Source: Pseudomonadota bacterium (GTDB lineage Bacteria > Pseudomonadota > Gammaproteobacteria > UBA9214). From it: a stretch of 32,554 bases of DNA. Where the stretch lies: contig JARFQV010000062.1 of the NCBI GenBank assembly GCA_029287615.1, positions 1 to 32,554 on the forward strand, written 5' to 3'. The translations under genes and the position numbers were made by a program. The notes beneath the pieces were generated by a model. That model saw nothing but the letters and a program-made list of their open reading frames with translations, ran no database searches and was not told the origin of the DNA. This document shows, piece by piece, positions 31,073-32,554 of the stretch (position 1 is the first letter of the stretch; each line of letters opens with the position of its first letter).

Positions 31073-32415
31073 TTCCCGTCACCACGCTTGCGTGCCGATG
31101 GTCTCCGTCCCCTGCCCCTGCGATGCCTGGGCCGACGTTCCTGAATCTCCTGCTGCTTCGCCTCGGGAGACTTTTCCTGAAAATCCGTCCACCATTTGCC
31201 GAGTTCTTCCGGTGCCTCGCCGGACTCGCAACGCAGCAGGAGGAAATCATAGGCAGCCCTGAACCGGGGATGCGCCAGTAGCTTCAGTGAACCGCGCCCT
31301 GCCCCCTTCTCCAGCCGGGGCTGTAATTGCCAGATCTCGCGCATTGGCAAACTGAATCTTTTCGGTATCGAAGTATAACCCGCCTGCTCCGACAGAACCC
31401 TGCCACCCGCTACCTGTATAGACTGCACCGCGCTCATACCCTCCTTGCGAAGACGGTCGGCAATCAGCCGCATGGGCTCCCAGAGGAGCACGGCCAGCAG
31501 GAAGGCCGGCGTTACCGGTTTACCCTGACTGAGGCGAAGATCCGTATTATCCATGGCGCGGCTTACCAGGGTCAGCGGAAATCCCTGCTCTTCATGGGCA
31601 AGCGCCTGCTCCGTTAACGGAAACAGATGTTCAAACAGATTGTAATGCCTGAGCAATTCAAAGGTGGAAAGGGCATATCCCCCCTGAAATAACTTGAGCA
31701 CCTCATCGTACAGGCGCGCGGCAGGGATATCCTGGAGCAGGTGTGCCAGATCGGGGATGGAGGATTCCGTATCGCCATGGATTCGAAAACCCAGTTTGGC
31801 GGCGAAACGTATGGCCCGCAGCATCCGCACGGGATCCTCGCGGTATCGCTGTTCGGACTTCCCGATCAGCCGGAGGACACCGGCTTCCAGATCACTCATG
31901 CCGTCTACAAAATCGATAACAGAAAAGTCCCTGATATTGTAAAAGAGGGCATTTACGGTGAAATCACGCCGCCAGGCATCCTCTCCTATCGAACCATAGA
32001 CATTATCACGCACGATACGGCCATCCTCATCGACATGCCGGTCATGTCCCTCCGCATCCGGGCATTCATTGCTCAGGGCACGGAATGTCGCCACCTCTAT
32101 GACTTCCCGTCCAAACAGAATATGTGCCAACCGGAAACGTCTGCCAATCAGACGGCAGTTTCGAAACAGTCGCCTGACATCCTCGGGATGGGCGTCGGTT
32201 CCGATATCGAAATCCTTCGGTTCCCTCCCCAGCAACAGGTCACGGACACTGCCACCAACCAGGTGTGCCTGGTACCCCGCTTCATTTAGCCGATACAATA
32301 CCCTGAGGGCATTCGGACTGATATTGGCCCTGGAAATATTATGATCCGAACGGGTTATGATCTTGGGCTGGAATGATCCGTTTGAAATATCGCCTTCAGT
32401 GATCACTTTATTCAT
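31069..32415 (-). CDS. pcnB: Poly(A) polymerase I
   Basis: HNISRANISPNALRVLYRLNEAGYQAHLVGGSVRDLLLGREPKDFDIGTDAHPEDVRRLFRNCRLIGRRFRLAHILFGREVIEVATFRA. ORF extends to GTG 32460; MNKVITEGDI at 32415 preferred because of the tRNA promoter upstream of it. Confidence 0.95.
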   Translation of the reverse strand: MNKVITEGDISNGSFQPKIITRSDHNISRANISPNALRVLYRLNEAGYQAHLVGGSVRDLLLGREPKDFDIGTDAHPEDVRRLFRNCRLIGRRFRLAHILFGREVIEVATFRALSNECPDAEGHDRHVDEDGRIVRDNVYGSIGEDAWRRDFTVNALFYNIRDFSVIDFVDGMSDLEAGVLRLIGKSEQRYREDPVRMLRAIRFAAKLGFRIHGDTESSIPDLAHLLQDIPAARLYDEVLKLFQGGYALSTFELLRHYNLFEHLFPLTEQALAHEEQGFPLTLVSRAMDNTDLRLSQGKPVTPAFLLAVLLWEPMRLIADRLRKEGMSAVQSIQVAGGRVLSEQAGYTSIPKRFSLPMREIWQLQPRLEKGAGRGSLKLLAHPRFRAAYDFLLLRCESGEAPEELGKWWTDFQEKSPEAKQQEIQERRPRHRRGRGRRPSARKRGDGN

Positions 32416-32417
32416 GC

Positions 32418-32445
32418 TTGTGCAATTGATCGGTAGGCGTATAAT
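32418..32445 (+). promoter_or_regulatory. Candidate sigma70 promoter for tRNA-Glu
   Basis: TTGTGC (32418-32423), 16-nt spacer, perfect TATAAT (32440-32445), then a GC-rich stretch before the tRNA at 32480. Confidence 0.6.
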
Positions 32446-32479
32446 ACCACCGCTTCGCACCCTGGTGTGGGACAGTTTT

Positions 32480-32554
32480 GCTCCCTTCGTCTAGTGGTCA
32501 GGACACCGGCCTCTCACGCCGGTAACAGGAGTTCGATCCTCCTAGGGAGCGCCA
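32480..32554 (+). tRNA. tRNA-Glu(CTC)
   Basis: GCTCCCT/AGGGAGC 7-bp acceptor stem, TTCGTCTAGTGGTCAGGAC D-arm as in tRNA-Glu, anticodon arm CCGGC-CTCTCAC-GCCGG (anticodon CTC), T-arm GTTCGATC, encoded CCA. Confidence 0.96.

Overview
This is a conserved gammaproteobacterial chromosomal segment, probably Chromatiales-like (taxon is inferred from gene content and order only). It has no sign of mobile elements, prophage or CRISPR. On the minus strand from the left: yhdP (truncated at the window edge and missing from the ORF track), rng, maf/yhdE, rlmH, rsfS, nadD, proA, holA, lptE, leuS. Next come ybeL (+), then lnt, corC/ybeX, ybeY, ybeZ/phoH and miaB (all -), and RNase P RNA (rnpB, -). Two adjacent paralogous TPR-like genes (-) follow, then glgA (+), ppc (+), a DUF255/thioredoxin-fold gene with an apparent signal peptide (-), a cupin (-) and an uncharacterised membrane-anchored protein (+). 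The right end holds panD, panC, panB, a deoxynucleoside kinase, folK and pcnB (all -) and a tRNA-Glu(CTC) (+). Most of the window is ordinary housekeeping sequence and I see no clear multi-gene novel system. The best candidates for follow-up are: (i) the uncharacterised tandem paralogs next to rnpB, with a promoter, inverted repeat and 3' hairpin around the first copy; (ii) rnpB with an unusually long P12 helix-loop; (iii) a membrane-anchored, coiled-coil plus beta-rich protein of unknown function behind an AT-rich promoter region; (iv) the compact divergent pcnB / tRNA-Glu(CTC) promoter region; (v) a 350 bp unassigned gap between nadD and rsfS.
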